A DNA stretch of 8,178 nucleotides from an uncultured Lachnospiraceae bacterium (lineage in GTDB: Bacteria; Bacillota; Clostridia; Lachnospirales; Lachnospiraceae): positions 1 through 8,178 of the forward strand of contig CAJTOV010000161.1 in assembly GCA_910577765.1 (NCBI GenBank). Reading direction: 5' to 3'. The notes below the pieces were generated by a model. That model saw only the letters and a list, made by a program, of their open reading frames with translations. It ran no database searches and was not told the origin of the DNA. Each line of letters opens with the position of its first letter. The stretch's first letter is position 1. A program made the translations under genes and the position numbers. Shown piece by piece: positions 1 to 6,394 of this stretch.

Positions 1-37
1 ACCTGCGGTGATGGGCGGCCCGGGTTCCGGCCAACAC
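1..37 (-). CDS. possible start of a divergent gene, cut by the left edge
   Basis: Reading leftwards, a GGAGGAAG ribosome-binding-like sequence (complement of 43-50) lies about 8 nt before a GTG at 37-35. An open frame then runs to the window edge, giving only 12 residues (MLAGTRAAHHRR). This is too short to recognise, and a good ribosome binding site can occur by chance. If real, it would be a gene divergent from the regulator at 191 and sharing its upstream region. The call is tentative. Confidence 0.2.
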   Translation of the reverse strand, partial: MLAGTRAAHHRR

Positions 38-75
38 TAACACTTCCTCCACTTTCTGGAAATTTTTCCCTCATA

Positions 76-105
76 TTTACTTTTTCTCCTGGCCCATGGT
101 AAGAT
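76..105 (+). promoter_or_regulatory. weak sigma-A-type promoter candidate for the regulator
   Basis: TTTACT (76-81) and TAAGAT (100-105) are separated by 18 bp, and each matches the -35 or -10 consensus at four of six positions. The pair sits about 85 bp before the chosen start at 191. No -24/-12 sequence is visible here, so the regulator is probably made by the housekeeping sigma factor. Matches this poor are common by chance. Confidence 0.25.
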
Positions 106-113
106 ATTTTGGA

Positions 114-138
114 ACCGTTCAGTCCTTGCTGAACCGGT
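114..138 (+). promoter_or_regulatory. dyad symmetry in the regulator leader
   Basis: GTTCAG (117-122) and CTGAAC (129-134) form a perfect inverted repeat with a 6-nt gap. Allowing one bulged C, the arms extend to ACCGTTCAG (114-122) and CTGAACCGGT (129-138). It lies between the candidate promoter and the start codon, so it could be a leader hairpin or an operator for autoregulation. No T-run follows, so it is not a terminator. Function is inferred only. Confidence 0.3.
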
Positions 139-190
139 GTTACCAGAAATTCTTAGAAAAAGAGATCCTTTGCAGGGTCCGGGGAGAACC

Positions 191-2113
191 ATGGAGAATA
201 CATGTAAGGAGATATGCGCCATTTGCCCAAGCCAGGAGCTGGCCGAGAATGTGAGAAAGGTCTGCCGGGAGGCCCATTATGAAAATGTCAGCACCTTTGT
301 GGCGGTTCTGGATGACGGCCTTAAGATTGCCCGGAAGGTACAGAAGCAGGGGGCCAGAGTCCTGGTCAGCAGAAAGGGGACTGCCGGGGTCTTGCAGCAG
401 CGCAGCGGCATGCAGGTGGTACAGATCCGCACCACCATGAACGATTACCTGCGGCATATCCGTCTGCTGAAGGACCACCCTGGAAAGCTGGGAATCGTGG
501 AGTACAGCACCTTTATTCCGGAGCTGGAGAAGCTGTGTGAATATGTGGAGCTTCCCGGAGCCACCCTTTATCCTTACGACAATTCCGCTGAGTATGAGAA
601 GATCGCTTCCAAGGCGGTTGCAGACGGCAATACACTTCTCATCGGCGGAGGGGTGAGTCTGAAACAGTATGCCAGCGAGGCCGGCATCCCCCACCAGATT
701 GTGGAAAATACCCTGGACTCCATCCGTTATGCCCTGGAATCGGCCCAGCAGCTTGTGGCCCTCCAGAAGCATGAGCAGAAAAAACAGTGGGAATACCAGG
801 TTACCAGCCAGCGCTTGTCCATGATCCTGAACAACACCAACGAAGGAATTCTCTCAGCGGACCGGATGGGCCGCATCCAGGTGGCCAACCAGGCAGCCCT
901 CCAGCTGCTGAAGCGGCGGCTGCCGCAGGTCTCCGGTATGCCCATGGCACAAATACTCCCGGAACTGGGTTCCCCCACCGGCAGCAGTCCCTACAGCCGT
1001 CTGGTCCGTCTCCACGGCGGAATGTGTTCCGTGGATCACATTCCCTTAAAGATTGACGGAAACGTGGAAGGGGCCCTTTATATTCTGCGGAACGTCCGGG
1101 ATGTGCAGCGGAGTGAACACAACATCCGTATGCAGCTATATAAGAAAGGAAACCGGGCAAAATATCATTTTGAGGACATTCAGGGGAAAAGCTCTCTGCT
1201 GGAGCAGGCAAAACGTATTGCCTCCAGCTATTCCCAGACCGATTCCACGGTTCTGGTCTGCGGGGAGACGGGAACAGGAAAAGAGCTGTTTGCCCAGAGT
1301 ATCCACAATGCCAGCAGCCGGGCGGCAGGCCCCTTTGTGGCAATCAACTGTGCCTCCCTGGGAAAGGAGCTTCTGGAAAGCCAGCTTTTCGGCTATGTGG
1401 AGGGGGCCTTTACCGGAGCTGCCAAAGGCGGCCGTCCGGGGCTTTTCGAAATCGCCCACGGCGGAACCATCTTTCTGGATGAGATCGGGGAGATTCCCAT
1501 GGAGACCCAGACCCAGCTTCTGCGGGTGCTCCAGGAGAAGGAGATCCGCCGGATCGGAAGCGACCATACACTGCCGGTGGATGTGCGGGTTATCACCGCC
1601 ACCAACCGGAATCTGGCCCAGGAGGTGGACACGGGACATTTCCGCAGGGATCTGTATTACCGGATCAATATTCTGAGACTGACCATTCCTCCCTTGCGGG
1701 AGCGGAAAGGGGATGTTATGGTTCTGGCAGAATATTTTTTGCAGATGTATTTCCCACGGGAGCGGGAGGCCATTATGCAGATACTCCGGAGAAACCGGCT
1801 TCTGGAGCAGTATACGTGGCCCGGGAATATCCGGGAGCTGATGGGACTTCTGGAGCGGATGGCTGCCTTGTGGAAATACGGCGGCGGGGAAGTAGCGGAG
1901 ACGGTGCTGCGGGAATCCCTGGGAGCGGCAGGGAAGCTTCCTGATATTCCGGAGCCGGAGCCGGCTGCAGATGCTTCCGGGACAGTCCGGCCTGACCGGG
2001 CTGCCATTGAAAAGGCTCTGGAGCTGTGCCACTATCACCGGGGCCAGGCCGCCAGAATGCTGGGCTGTTCCCGCAGTACCCTGTGGCGTTATATGAAGCA
2101 GCTGGGAATCTGA
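191..2113 (+). CDS. sigma-54-dependent transcriptional activator, PrpR_N-PAS-AAA+-HTH
   Basis: A 640-residue bacterial enhancer-binding protein that would activate the sigma-54 promoter just downstream. Residues about 12-190 resemble the PrpR N-terminal sensor domain, which in PrpR senses a propionate-pathway acid. A PAS-like segment covers about 205-305. The AAA+ domain carries Walker A GETGTGKE (358-365), GAFTGA (405-410, the sigma-54 contact loop), Walker B with D430/E431, and the arginine-finger region FRRDLYYR (R485). A Fis-type HTH occupies about 614-640. All motifs for active sigma-54 remodelling are intact. There is no receiver domain, so control should be by a ligand rather than by phosphorylation. 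ATG at 191 is preferred (GGGGAG at 181-186); an in-frame GTG at 137 would add 18 residues but has no ribosome binding site. The permease and LeuCD-like genes downstream suggest the ligand is their substrate or a product. The family call is firm; the ligand is unknown. Confidence 0.95.
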   Translation: MENTCKEICAICPSQELAENVRKVCREAHYENVSTFVAVLDDGLKIARKVQKQGARVLVSRKGTAGVLQQRSGMQVVQIRTTMNDYLRHIRLLKDHPGKLGIVEYSTFIPELEKLCEYVELPGATLYPYDNSAEYEKIASKAVADGNTLLIGGGVSLKQYASEAGIPHQIVENTLDSIRYALESAQQLVALQKHEQKKQWEYQVTSQRLSMILNNTNEGILSADRMGRIQVANQAALQLLKRRLPQVSGMPMAQILPELGSPTGSSPYSRLVRLHGGMCSVDHIPLKIDGNVEGALYILRNVRDVQRSEHNIRMQLYKKGNRAKYHFEDIQGKSSLLEQAKRIASSYSQTDSTVLVCGETGTGKELFAQSIHNASSRAAGPFVAINCASLGKELLESQLFGYVEGAFTGAAKGGRPGLFEIAHGGTIFLDEIGEIPMETQTQLLRVLQEKEIRRIGSDHTLPVDVRVITATNRNLAQEVDTGHFRRDLYYRINILRLTIPPLRERKGDVMVLAEYFLQMYFPREREAIMQILRRNRLLEQYTWPGNIRELMGLLERMAALWKYGGGEVAETVLRESLGAAGKLPDIPEPEPAADASGTVRPDRAAIEKALELCHYHRGQAARMLGCSRSTLWRYMKQLGI

Positions 2114-2155
2114 CAGGGAAAAGGCTGCTGGCGGAAATGAATTTTCAGACACGCT

Positions 2156-2180
2156 CCGGCATGGCTGGTATTGTTTTTTT
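2156..2180 (+). terminator. weak intrinsic terminator after the regulator
   Basis: CCGGC (2156-2160) pairs with GCTGG (2164-2168), with one G-U pair and an ATG triloop, and is followed by TATTG and seven T residues (2174-2180). The stem has only 5 bp, so termination may be partial. It separates the regulator from the sigma-54-driven genes and abuts the half-site cluster. Confidence 0.4.
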
Positions 2181-2182
2181 GT

Positions 2183-2229
2183 AAAACAGTTTGTTTCCAT
2201 GAAACAGACAGACTGAAACAAGTTGTTTC
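2183..2229 (+). promoter_or_regulatory. upstream activator sequences, TGTTTC/GAAACA palindromes
   Basis: Five half-sites occur in 47 bp: AAAACA (2183-2188), TGTTTC (2192-2197), GAAACA (2201-2206), GAAACA (2215-2220) and TGTTTC (2224-2229). Gaps are 3, 3, 8 and 3 nt. The two perfect dyads are TGTTTC-CAT-GAAACA, centred at 2199, and GAAACAA-G-TTGTTTC, centred at 2222. The centres lie about 110 and 87 bp upstream of the predicted transcription start, the usual range for enhancer-binding proteins. Binding by the adjacent regulator is inferred from position and symmetry. Confidence 0.7.
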
Positions 2230-2282
2230 CCATGGTATTTCCAAAGGCCCGAAAACAGCCCCGAATCCGGCGGAAATTCCGT

Positions 2283-2298
2283 TGGCACCGTTTTTGCT
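2283..2298 (+). promoter_or_regulatory. sigma-54 (-24/-12) promoter
   Basis: TGGCAC (2283-2288), 5 nt, then TTGCT (2294-2298) matches the consensus TGGCAC-N5-TTGCW exactly, with the essential GG (2284-2285) and GC (2296-2297) ten bases apart. The predicted transcription start is near 2309, giving a leader of about 110 nt before the permease start at 2420. With the activator gene directly upstream and a palindrome cluster between, this is a well-supported assignment. Confidence 0.92.
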
Positions 2299-2348
2299 TT
2301 ATATAAGTGATAGAAACGAGTCAACAGGTCTGGATGTACTCCAGGATT

Positions 2349-2370
2349 CCTTCCGGCAGCTGCCGGAAGG
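2349..2370 (+). promoter_or_regulatory. perfect 22-nt palindrome in the operon leader
   Basis: Positions 2349-2359 are the exact reverse complement of 2360-2370, centred on AGCT. In RNA this can form a 9-bp GC-rich hairpin with a 4-nt AGCU loop, roughly 40-60 nt after the predicted transcription start and 49 nt before the permease ATG. No T-run follows. It may stabilise the mRNA, act as an attenuation or protein-binding element, or be a DNA operator for a second regulator. The symmetry is seen; the role is unknown. Confidence 0.55.
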
Positions 2371-2419
2371 GTTACCTTGTCGTATTCCTGGAAGTGCATT
2401 CCCGAAAGGAGGAGGAAAC

Positions 2420-3667
2420 ATGGCTATACTATCACTTGTATTTCTGTTTCTGGCAATTTTTCTGGGATTCTGGCGGAAAACCAATATGGGGCTGGTAGCC
2501 TTTGGACTGGCACTGGTTCTGGGCAAGATTGCGGGGGTGGCTGCCAAGACCATCCAGGCAGGCTTTCCCACCAAGCTGTTTGTGACCCTGCTGGGGGTGA
2601 TGCTTTTGTTCAGCATTGCCCAGGAGAATAAAACCATGGAACAAATAGCCCGCAGGATTATTTCCCTGGCAGGAAAGCGGACTGCCCTGATTCCTATTAT
2701 TGTCTATGTATTTTCAGCGGTTCTGGCAGCAGTAGGCCCGGGGACGGTTCCGGTTATGGGGCTGATGGCCGTATTCACCTGTTCCCTGGCAGCGGAGATG
2801 CGGATCTCCCCGGTGCTGCTGTCCGCCACCTCGGTGCTGGGGGCCGCAGCCGGAGGCCTGACGCCTATTGCACCTACCGGAATTCTGGGACTGTCCCTGG
2901 CGGAGGAGCAGGGGATCACCGGCATCGCCCTTCCCTATGCCCTGAATATGGTCATGGCCATGACCGTGTACTTTGTTGTGATCTACATTGTGCTGAAAGG
3001 GTATCAGATGAAGTCCCAGGCAGAAGTGTCTGAGATGAAGATCACCCCTCTGGACCGGTCCCAGGCCATTACCCTGGCCGGGATTGTCCTGCTGGTGGTG
3101 CTGGTGGTGGGCATGGGATATGATGTGGGCCTGACCAGTTTTACCATTGCCATGGTGCTGCTTTTGGCGAAGGCAGGGGACCAGAAGAAAGCCATTGCCG
3201 GGATTCCCTGGGGGACCCTTCTGATGATTGCCGGTATCAACACCTTGATGGCCATGGTTATCGCCCTGGAAGGCATTGACCTGCTGGCAGACGGACTGGC
3301 GTCCCTGATGACTCCGGCCACGGCTCCCGGCATCATGGGCGTCACCGCCGGAATCATGTCCTTCTTCAGCTCCACCAGCGGCGTGGTCATGCCCACCCTG
3401 ATTCCCACAGTGTCCGGCGTGGCGGCCCAGGTAGGCGGTGTCTCTGCCCTGTCACTGATCTCGGCTATTACCAACACGGCCAGCGCGGCAGGCATGAGCC
3501 CCATTTCCACTGGCGGTTCCATGGGACTGGCTGCTTACTCCCAGATCGCCCAGCCCACCCCGGAGGAGCAGAGCAGACTTTTTGTCCAGCTTTTCCTGGT
3601 GTCCATTGGCGGAGTGATTGTGATTGCGCTGTTCGGCATGACCGGTGCCTATAACTGGTTCGGATGA
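2420..3667 (+). CDS. MatC-like dicarboxylate/SLC13-type permease
   Basis: A 415-residue, strongly hydrophobic inner-membrane protein with about 11-12 predicted helices. The N-terminal part (roughly residues 1-150) resembles the MatC_N family of dicarboxylate/malonate carriers, within the ion-transporter superfamily that includes SLC13. A GPGTVPV segment near residues 106-112 and an SSTSG...MPTLIP segment in the second half look like the paired re-entrant signature loops. A polar cytoplasmic-type loop (about 195-215) separates the halves. The start is ATG 2420, directly after AGGAGGAGG; the frame stays open upstream to 2171, but that region covers the promoter and has no ribosome binding site. 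It is the first gene of the sigma-54 operon and overlaps or nearly touches the LeuC-like gene. It probably imports the acid used by that enzyme, driven by Na+ or H+. Substrate not determinable from sequence. Confidence 0.88.
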   Translation: MAILSLVFLFLAIFLGFWRKTNMGLVAFGLALVLGKIAGVAAKTIQAGFPTKLFVTLLGVMLLFSIAQENKTMEQIARRIISLAGKRTALIPIIVYVFSAVLAAVGPGTVPVMGLMAVFTCSLAAEMRISPVLLSATSVLGAAAGGLTPIAPTGILGLSLAEEQGITGIALPYALNMVMAMTVYFVVIYIVLKGYQMKSQAEVSEMKITPLDRSQAITLAGIVLLVVLVVGMGYDVGLTSFTIAMVLLLAKAGDQKKAIAGIPWGTLLMIAGINTLMAMVIALEGIDLLADGLASLMTPATAPGIMGVTAGIMSFFSSTSGVVMPTLIPTVSGVAAQVGGVSALSLISAITNTASAAGMSPISTGGSMGLAAYSQIAQPTPEEQSRLFVQLFLVSIGGVIVIALFGMTGAYNWFG

Positions 3668-3681
3668 GAGGGGGCATGGAC

Positions 3682-4944
3682 ATGGGATACACACTTTCCG
3701 AAAAGCTTCTGGCCCGGGGGGCAGGCCGGGAAAGGGTACAGGCCGGTGACATTATCTGGACAGACATTGACAAAGCCATGATGGACGATGTGCTGGGTCC
3801 CAGGCTGGAAATCGACCAGTGTCTGAAACAGATGGAGGCCCAGGTCTGGGACCCGGAGCGGGTGGTCATAATTTCAGACCACTACACACCGCCGGCCAAC
3901 AGCAACCAGGCAGACATTGTAAAATTCACCCGGGAGTGGGCACGGGACCACGGTGTCCGCAATTATTATGAATTTGCAGGCCCATGCCACCAGGTGATGG
4001 TGGAAAAGGGCCATGTAATGCCGGGAGATGTGATCGTGGGAACCGACTCCCACACCTGCACCTATGGAGCCCTGGCCAGCTTCAGCACCGGCGTAGGCTC
4101 TACGGAAATGGCGGGGGTGCTGGCTACGGGCCAGACCTGGATGAAAGTGCCCCAGACCATTCTGGCCCGGTGGGAGGGAACCCTGGGGCCCGGAGTCATG
4201 GCAAAGGATGTTTCCCTGAAAACCATTGGGACCGTAGGCCATGGAGGCGCCACCTACAAGACGCTGGAATACACCGGAAGCACCATTGCTTCCATGCACA
4301 TGGATGAACGGTTCTGTCTTTCCAACATGGCTGTGGAGGCAGGAGCCAAGGCGGGACTGATCGGGTATGATGATGAGACGGCCCGGTATCTGGCCCGGTT
4401 TGGGGTGACCCGCCGGTTCGACCATCTCCGGTCTGACCCGGATGCGGTCTTTGCCAGGACCCTGGTCTTTGACGCAGAATGTCTGGTGCCCCAGGTGGCA
4501 TGTCCTCATGAAGTGGACCATGTCTGCGACCTTGCAGATGCCGGACAGATCCCCATCCACCAGGCTTACATTGGAAGCTGTACCGGCGGGCGGTACACGG
4601 ACCTGGAAATGGCGGCCCGCATGCTCAAAGGCAGGCAGGTGGCCCCGGGTATTCGGCTGCTGGTGTCTCCTGCCAGCAGAGAGATTTATAATCTCTGTAT
4701 GAAGAACGGGATTCTGGAGACTCTGGCAGATGCCGGTGCGGTGATTCTGGCTTCCAGCTGCGGAGCCTGCCTGGGGATTCACTCGGGAGCCCTGGCCTCC
4801 GGCGAAGTCTGTATTTCCACCACCAACCGGAACTTTATCGGGCGGATGGGAAGCAAAGAATCCCGTGTATATCTGGCATCCCCGGCCTCGGTGGCAGCTT
4901 CGGCAGTGGCCGGGCGGATCATGGACCCCAGGGAACTGATGTAA
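3682..4944 (+). CDS. LeuC/homoaconitase-family dehydratase, large subunit
   Basis: A 420-residue catalytic subunit of a two-subunit aconitase-superfamily enzyme, the size of the archaeal-type LeuC/HacA group. It would reversibly remove and re-add water on a hydroxy-di- or tricarboxylic acid using a [4Fe-4S] cluster. Cluster ligands are C300 (in IGSCTGGRYTD), C360 and C363 (SSCGACLG); the 60- and 3-residue spacings equal those of E. coli LeuC. Family signatures GTDSHTCTYGA, GVGSTEMA and TTNRNFIGRMG are present. ATG 3682 is chosen because AGAGGGGG (3667-3674) lies 7 nt before it and the protein then begins MGYTLSEK, as is typical. In-frame ATGs at 3664 (overlapping the permease stop) and 3676 are alternatives. 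No leuA or leuB is adjacent; coupling to a permease and a sigma-54 activator argues for catabolism, as with dimethylmalate, citramalate or citraconate hydratases, rather than leucine synthesis. Confidence 0.92.
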   Translation: MGYTLSEKLLARGAGRERVQAGDIIWTDIDKAMMDDVLGPRLEIDQCLKQMEAQVWDPERVVIISDHYTPPANSNQADIVKFTREWARDHGVRNYYEFAGPCHQVMVEKGHVMPGDVIVGTDSHTCTYGALASFSTGVGSTEMAGVLATGQTWMKVPQTILARWEGTLGPGVMAKDVSLKTIGTVGHGGATYKTLEYTGSTIASMHMDERFCLSNMAVEAGAKAGLIGYDDETARYLARFGVTRRFDHLRSDPDAVFARTLVFDAECLVPQVACPHEVDHVCDLADAGQIPIHQAYIGSCTGGRYTDLEMAARMLKGRQVAPGIRLLVSPASREIYNLCMKNGILETLADAGAVILASSCGACLGIHSGALASGEVCISTTNRNFIGRMGSKESRVYLASPASVAASAVAGRIMDPRELM

Positions 4945-4959
4945 GGGAGGAGAACAGAT

Positions 4960-5457
4960 ATGGCACAAGGAAAGGTATGGAAATATACGGATAATATTAA
5001 TACGGATATCATTTCACCCCCCGCCTCCCTGGAGCTTCCGGTCCAGGAGGCCGCCAGATATACCATGAACGCTGTGGACCCGGATTTCGCGGCCCAGTAC
5101 CGGCCAGGGGATATTTTTGTGGCCCAGCACAATCTGGGCTCCGGCTCCAGCCGGGAAAATGCGCCGCTGATGCTGAAAGCCCTGGGGGTGAGACTGATCG
5201 TGGCTATGGATTATGCCCGGATCTTCTACCGCAACTGTATCAATGTGGGGATCCTGGCAGTGGAATGTGAGGATACGGACAAAATCAGCAAAGGAGACCA
5301 GATCGACGTGGATTATGGAAACGGCGTGATCCGCAACCTGACTACCGGGGAAATCTACCCATGCAGCCGGATTCCGGCCCATATTGAGGCGATTGTGGCA
5401 GAAGGCGGCCTGGTACCCTATATCCGGCGTGTAAAGCTGGGAAGATACCCTCAGTAA
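4960..5457 (+). CDS. LeuD/homoaconitase-family dehydratase, small subunit
   Basis: A 165-residue swivelling-domain subunit that completes the active site of the LeuC-like partner 15 nt upstream; GGGAGG precedes ATG 4960 closely. The family core is clear: NINTDIISP (12-20), the substrate-binding loop GSGSSRENAP (60-69, with R65), and ARIFYRNCINVGI. Two positions depart from isopropylmalate isomerases. After TDII the usual P-x-x-YL segment is replaced by SPPASLELP, and the SREHA motif reads SRENA (N67). The YL segment is the specificity loop in archaeal isopropylmalate and homoaconitate enzymes, so a different substrate is likely. The family also contains 2,3-dimethylmalate dehydratase and citramalate/citraconate isomerases. 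Family is certain; substrate is not. Confidence 0.92.
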   Translation: MAQGKVWKYTDNINTDIISPPASLELPVQEAARYTMNAVDPDFAAQYRPGDIFVAQHNLGSGSSRENAPLMLKALGVRLIVAMDYARIFYRNCINVGILAVECEDTDKISKGDQIDVDYGNGVIRNLTTGEIYPCSRIPAHIEAIVAEGGLVPYIRRVKLGRYPQ

Positions 5458-5531
5458 GCAGGGGGACACCGCCCCTTGTGCACTGGGGAAAGACACGGAA
5501 GTACCGGGTTTGGCCATCAGACATAACAAAA

Positions 5532-5573
5532 TCCCGGAGTGCCCACATAAGCAGCACTCCGGGAAATCTTTTT
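5532..5573. terminator. bidirectional intrinsic terminator
   Basis: CCCGGAGTGC (5533-5542) and GCACTCCGGG (5554-5563) form a perfect 10-bp stem, extended by T5532-A5564, around an 11-nt loop. On the + strand it is followed by AATCTTTTT (ending 5573), terminating the sigma-54 operon 75 nt after its last stop. On the - strand it is followed by ATTTTGTT, so it can also end the rubredoxin transcript arriving from the right. Confidence 0.9.
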
Positions 5574-5598
5574 GTGTTCCCTTGTTCACATAGGGTAT

Positions 5599-5754
5599 TT
5601 ACACCTGGGAAAACTGATCCTTCCCTACAGAGCACAGCGGGCACTCAAAATCCTCGGGCACATCCTCCCATTTGGTTCCCGGTGCGATTCCGCCATCGGG
5701 ATAGCCTGCTTCCTCATCGTATTCCCAGCCGCACACATCACATACGTATTTCAT
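5599..5754 (-). CDS. rubredoxin
   Basis: A 51-residue protein beginning MKYVCDVCGWEYDEEAGYPD, with two iron-binding pairs, CxxC at C5/C8 and CPLC at C38/C41, the four cysteines that bind the single Fe of rubredoxin. The GIAPGTKWEDVPEDFECPLC region is the standard family core, and length matches the usual 50-55 residues. It is a soluble cytoplasmic one-electron carrier, in anaerobes often feeding reductases that detoxify oxygen or peroxide. AGGAGG (complement of 5763-5768) lies 8 nt before the ATG. The terminator at 5532-5573 follows. Upstream on the same strand lies an apparent remnant of another gene, so the leader may be about 130 nt long. No reductase partner is in the window. Confidence 0.95.
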   Translation of the reverse strand: MKYVCDVCGWEYDEEAGYPDGGIAPGTKWEDVPEDFECPLCSVGKDQFSQV

Positions 5755-5769
5755 GGTAATATCCTCCTG

Positions 5770-5888
5770 TATACCCTCAGGGTTCTCTTGTTCCCTGGGG
5801 GTAGAATTTGTCGGGCTCCCTGCCTTGCACAGGTTGCCAGATCCTACATGCTTTCCTTTAATAACTTCGTCATATTTTCGTTTAACAT
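5770..5888 (-). pseudogene. possible 5' remnant of a pyridoxamine-5'-phosphate-oxidase-like gene
   Basis: Reading leftwards from ATG 5888 gives MLNENMTKLLKESM, a TAG stop, then DLATCARQG. A one-base frame change then gives REPDKFYPQGTREP before a TGA. The MLxExMxxLLKE...DLATC...P pattern resembles, from memory, the first 40 residues of small FMN-binding pyridoxamine-5'-phosphate-oxidase-family proteins of Clostridia; the TAG could be a former TGG. The rest of such a gene (about 90 more residues) is missing, since the rubredoxin ribosome binding site follows at once. It would be a remnant left by stop, frameshift and deletion. The match is short and unaligned, and no ribosome binding site precedes the ATG, so chance or simple leader DNA is possible. 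Confidence 0.35.
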
Positions 5889-5894
5889 AAGAAA

Positions 5895-5924
5895 ATTATG
5901 AGCCGCTGTTACATTTCAAAGCAA
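5895..5924 (-). promoter_or_regulatory. weak sigma-A promoter candidate for rubredoxin
   Basis: On the - strand TTGCTT (complement of 5919-5924), an 18-bp spacer and CATAAT (complement of 5895-5900) form a moderate promoter. Transcription would start near 5888, the same point as the possible remnant gene, leaving a leader of about 130 nt before rubredoxin. Confidence 0.35.
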
Positions 5925-5955
5925 TTGGATATTACCGTGCCGGATGTCTGTCGGA

Positions 5956-6327
5956 TTACTGAGGGGCAGCTGATTTTGTCAGCACTTTCTTGCAATAGCT
6001 TCTTTCTCCGCAATTGGGACATTTTAATCTCCGCCTGGTAAGGGTATGGGGACCCATAAGATAATCCTTCATACTGGGGACAAACCGGGTGCGGCATGCA
6101 GGGCACTGGAATGCGCCCGCCTCCCTGTCAAGCACACAGGCGGCACCGATTCCCAAAGCCATTACGATAGAAGCGGAGAATATCAGCAGACCCCGCATCC
6201 AGGACTTCAGTAACATTGCACTTGAAATCACAAACAGCGGAGTTGCGGCAATGACCGAAATTGTGGCGGCCAATGCAGATAACAAGATTTTTTTCCTGCT
6301 TTCCTGAGCTTCTTTTACTAAATTCAT
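5956..6327 (-). CDS. two-helix membrane protein with C-terminal zinc ribbon
   Basis: A 123-residue hypothetical protein. After a short charged N-terminus (MNLVKEAQESRKK), two hydrophobic helices occupy about residues 14-40 and 46-66. The remainder is polar with two cysteine pairs, CPAC and CPNC, spaced like a zinc ribbon, plus a further Cys in GERSYCKK. The helices should sit in the cell membrane, with the ribbon probably cytoplasmic. ATG 6327 is chosen because GGAGG (complement of 6336-6340) lies 8 nt upstream and a strong promoter lies before it; the frame is open to 6456, but that extension covers the promoter. It is a single-gene unit between the rubredoxin and phage-like regions. No function can be assigned; similar zinc-ribbon membrane proteins are uncharacterised as far as I know. 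Confidence 0.75.
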   Translation of the reverse strand: MNLVKEAQESRKKILLSALAATISVIAATPLFVISSAMLLKSWMRGLLIFSASIVMALGIGAACVLDREAGAFQCPACRTRFVPSMKDYLMGPHTLTRRRLKCPNCGERSYCKKVLTKSAAPQ

Positions 6328-6348
6328 TCTGTTATCCTCCAAAATGTT

Positions 6349-6371
6349 AGTTGCAGGTCTGTCAGTTGCAG
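6349..6371 (-). repeat. 8-bp direct repeat in the leader of the zinc-ribbon gene
   Basis: AGTTGCAG occurs at 6349-6356 and again at 6364-6371, a 15-bp period. Both copies lie between the promoter and the ribosome binding site, at about +17 to +40 of the predicted transcript. They could be a repressor or RNA-binding site, or chance. Confidence 0.3.
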
Positions 6372-6394
6372 AAACGGGTTTATGGTTTCTTTTT

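Noticed and set aside
137..190. GTG start extending the regulator by 18 residues
   Set aside because: No ribosome binding site, and it overlaps the leader dyad; ATG 191 has a GGGGAG upstream.
1053..1676. 207-codon + strand frame within the regulator, and a 365-codon - strand frame at 1136-2233
   Set aside because: Both are out-of-frame shadows of the AAA+ domain with biased, domain-free translations.
2171..2419. 83-residue N-terminal extension of the permease
   Set aside because: The frame is open but runs through the activator sites and the -24/-12 promoter; AGGAGGAGG directly precedes ATG 2420.
3874..4968. 364-codon - strand frame opposite the LeuC-like gene
   Set aside because: Shadow frame in GC-rich coding DNA; the + strand has all family motifs.
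5459..5478. AGGGG/CCCCT hairpin just after the small subunit gene
   Set aside because: Short stem with no T-run; the clear terminator lies at 5532-5573.
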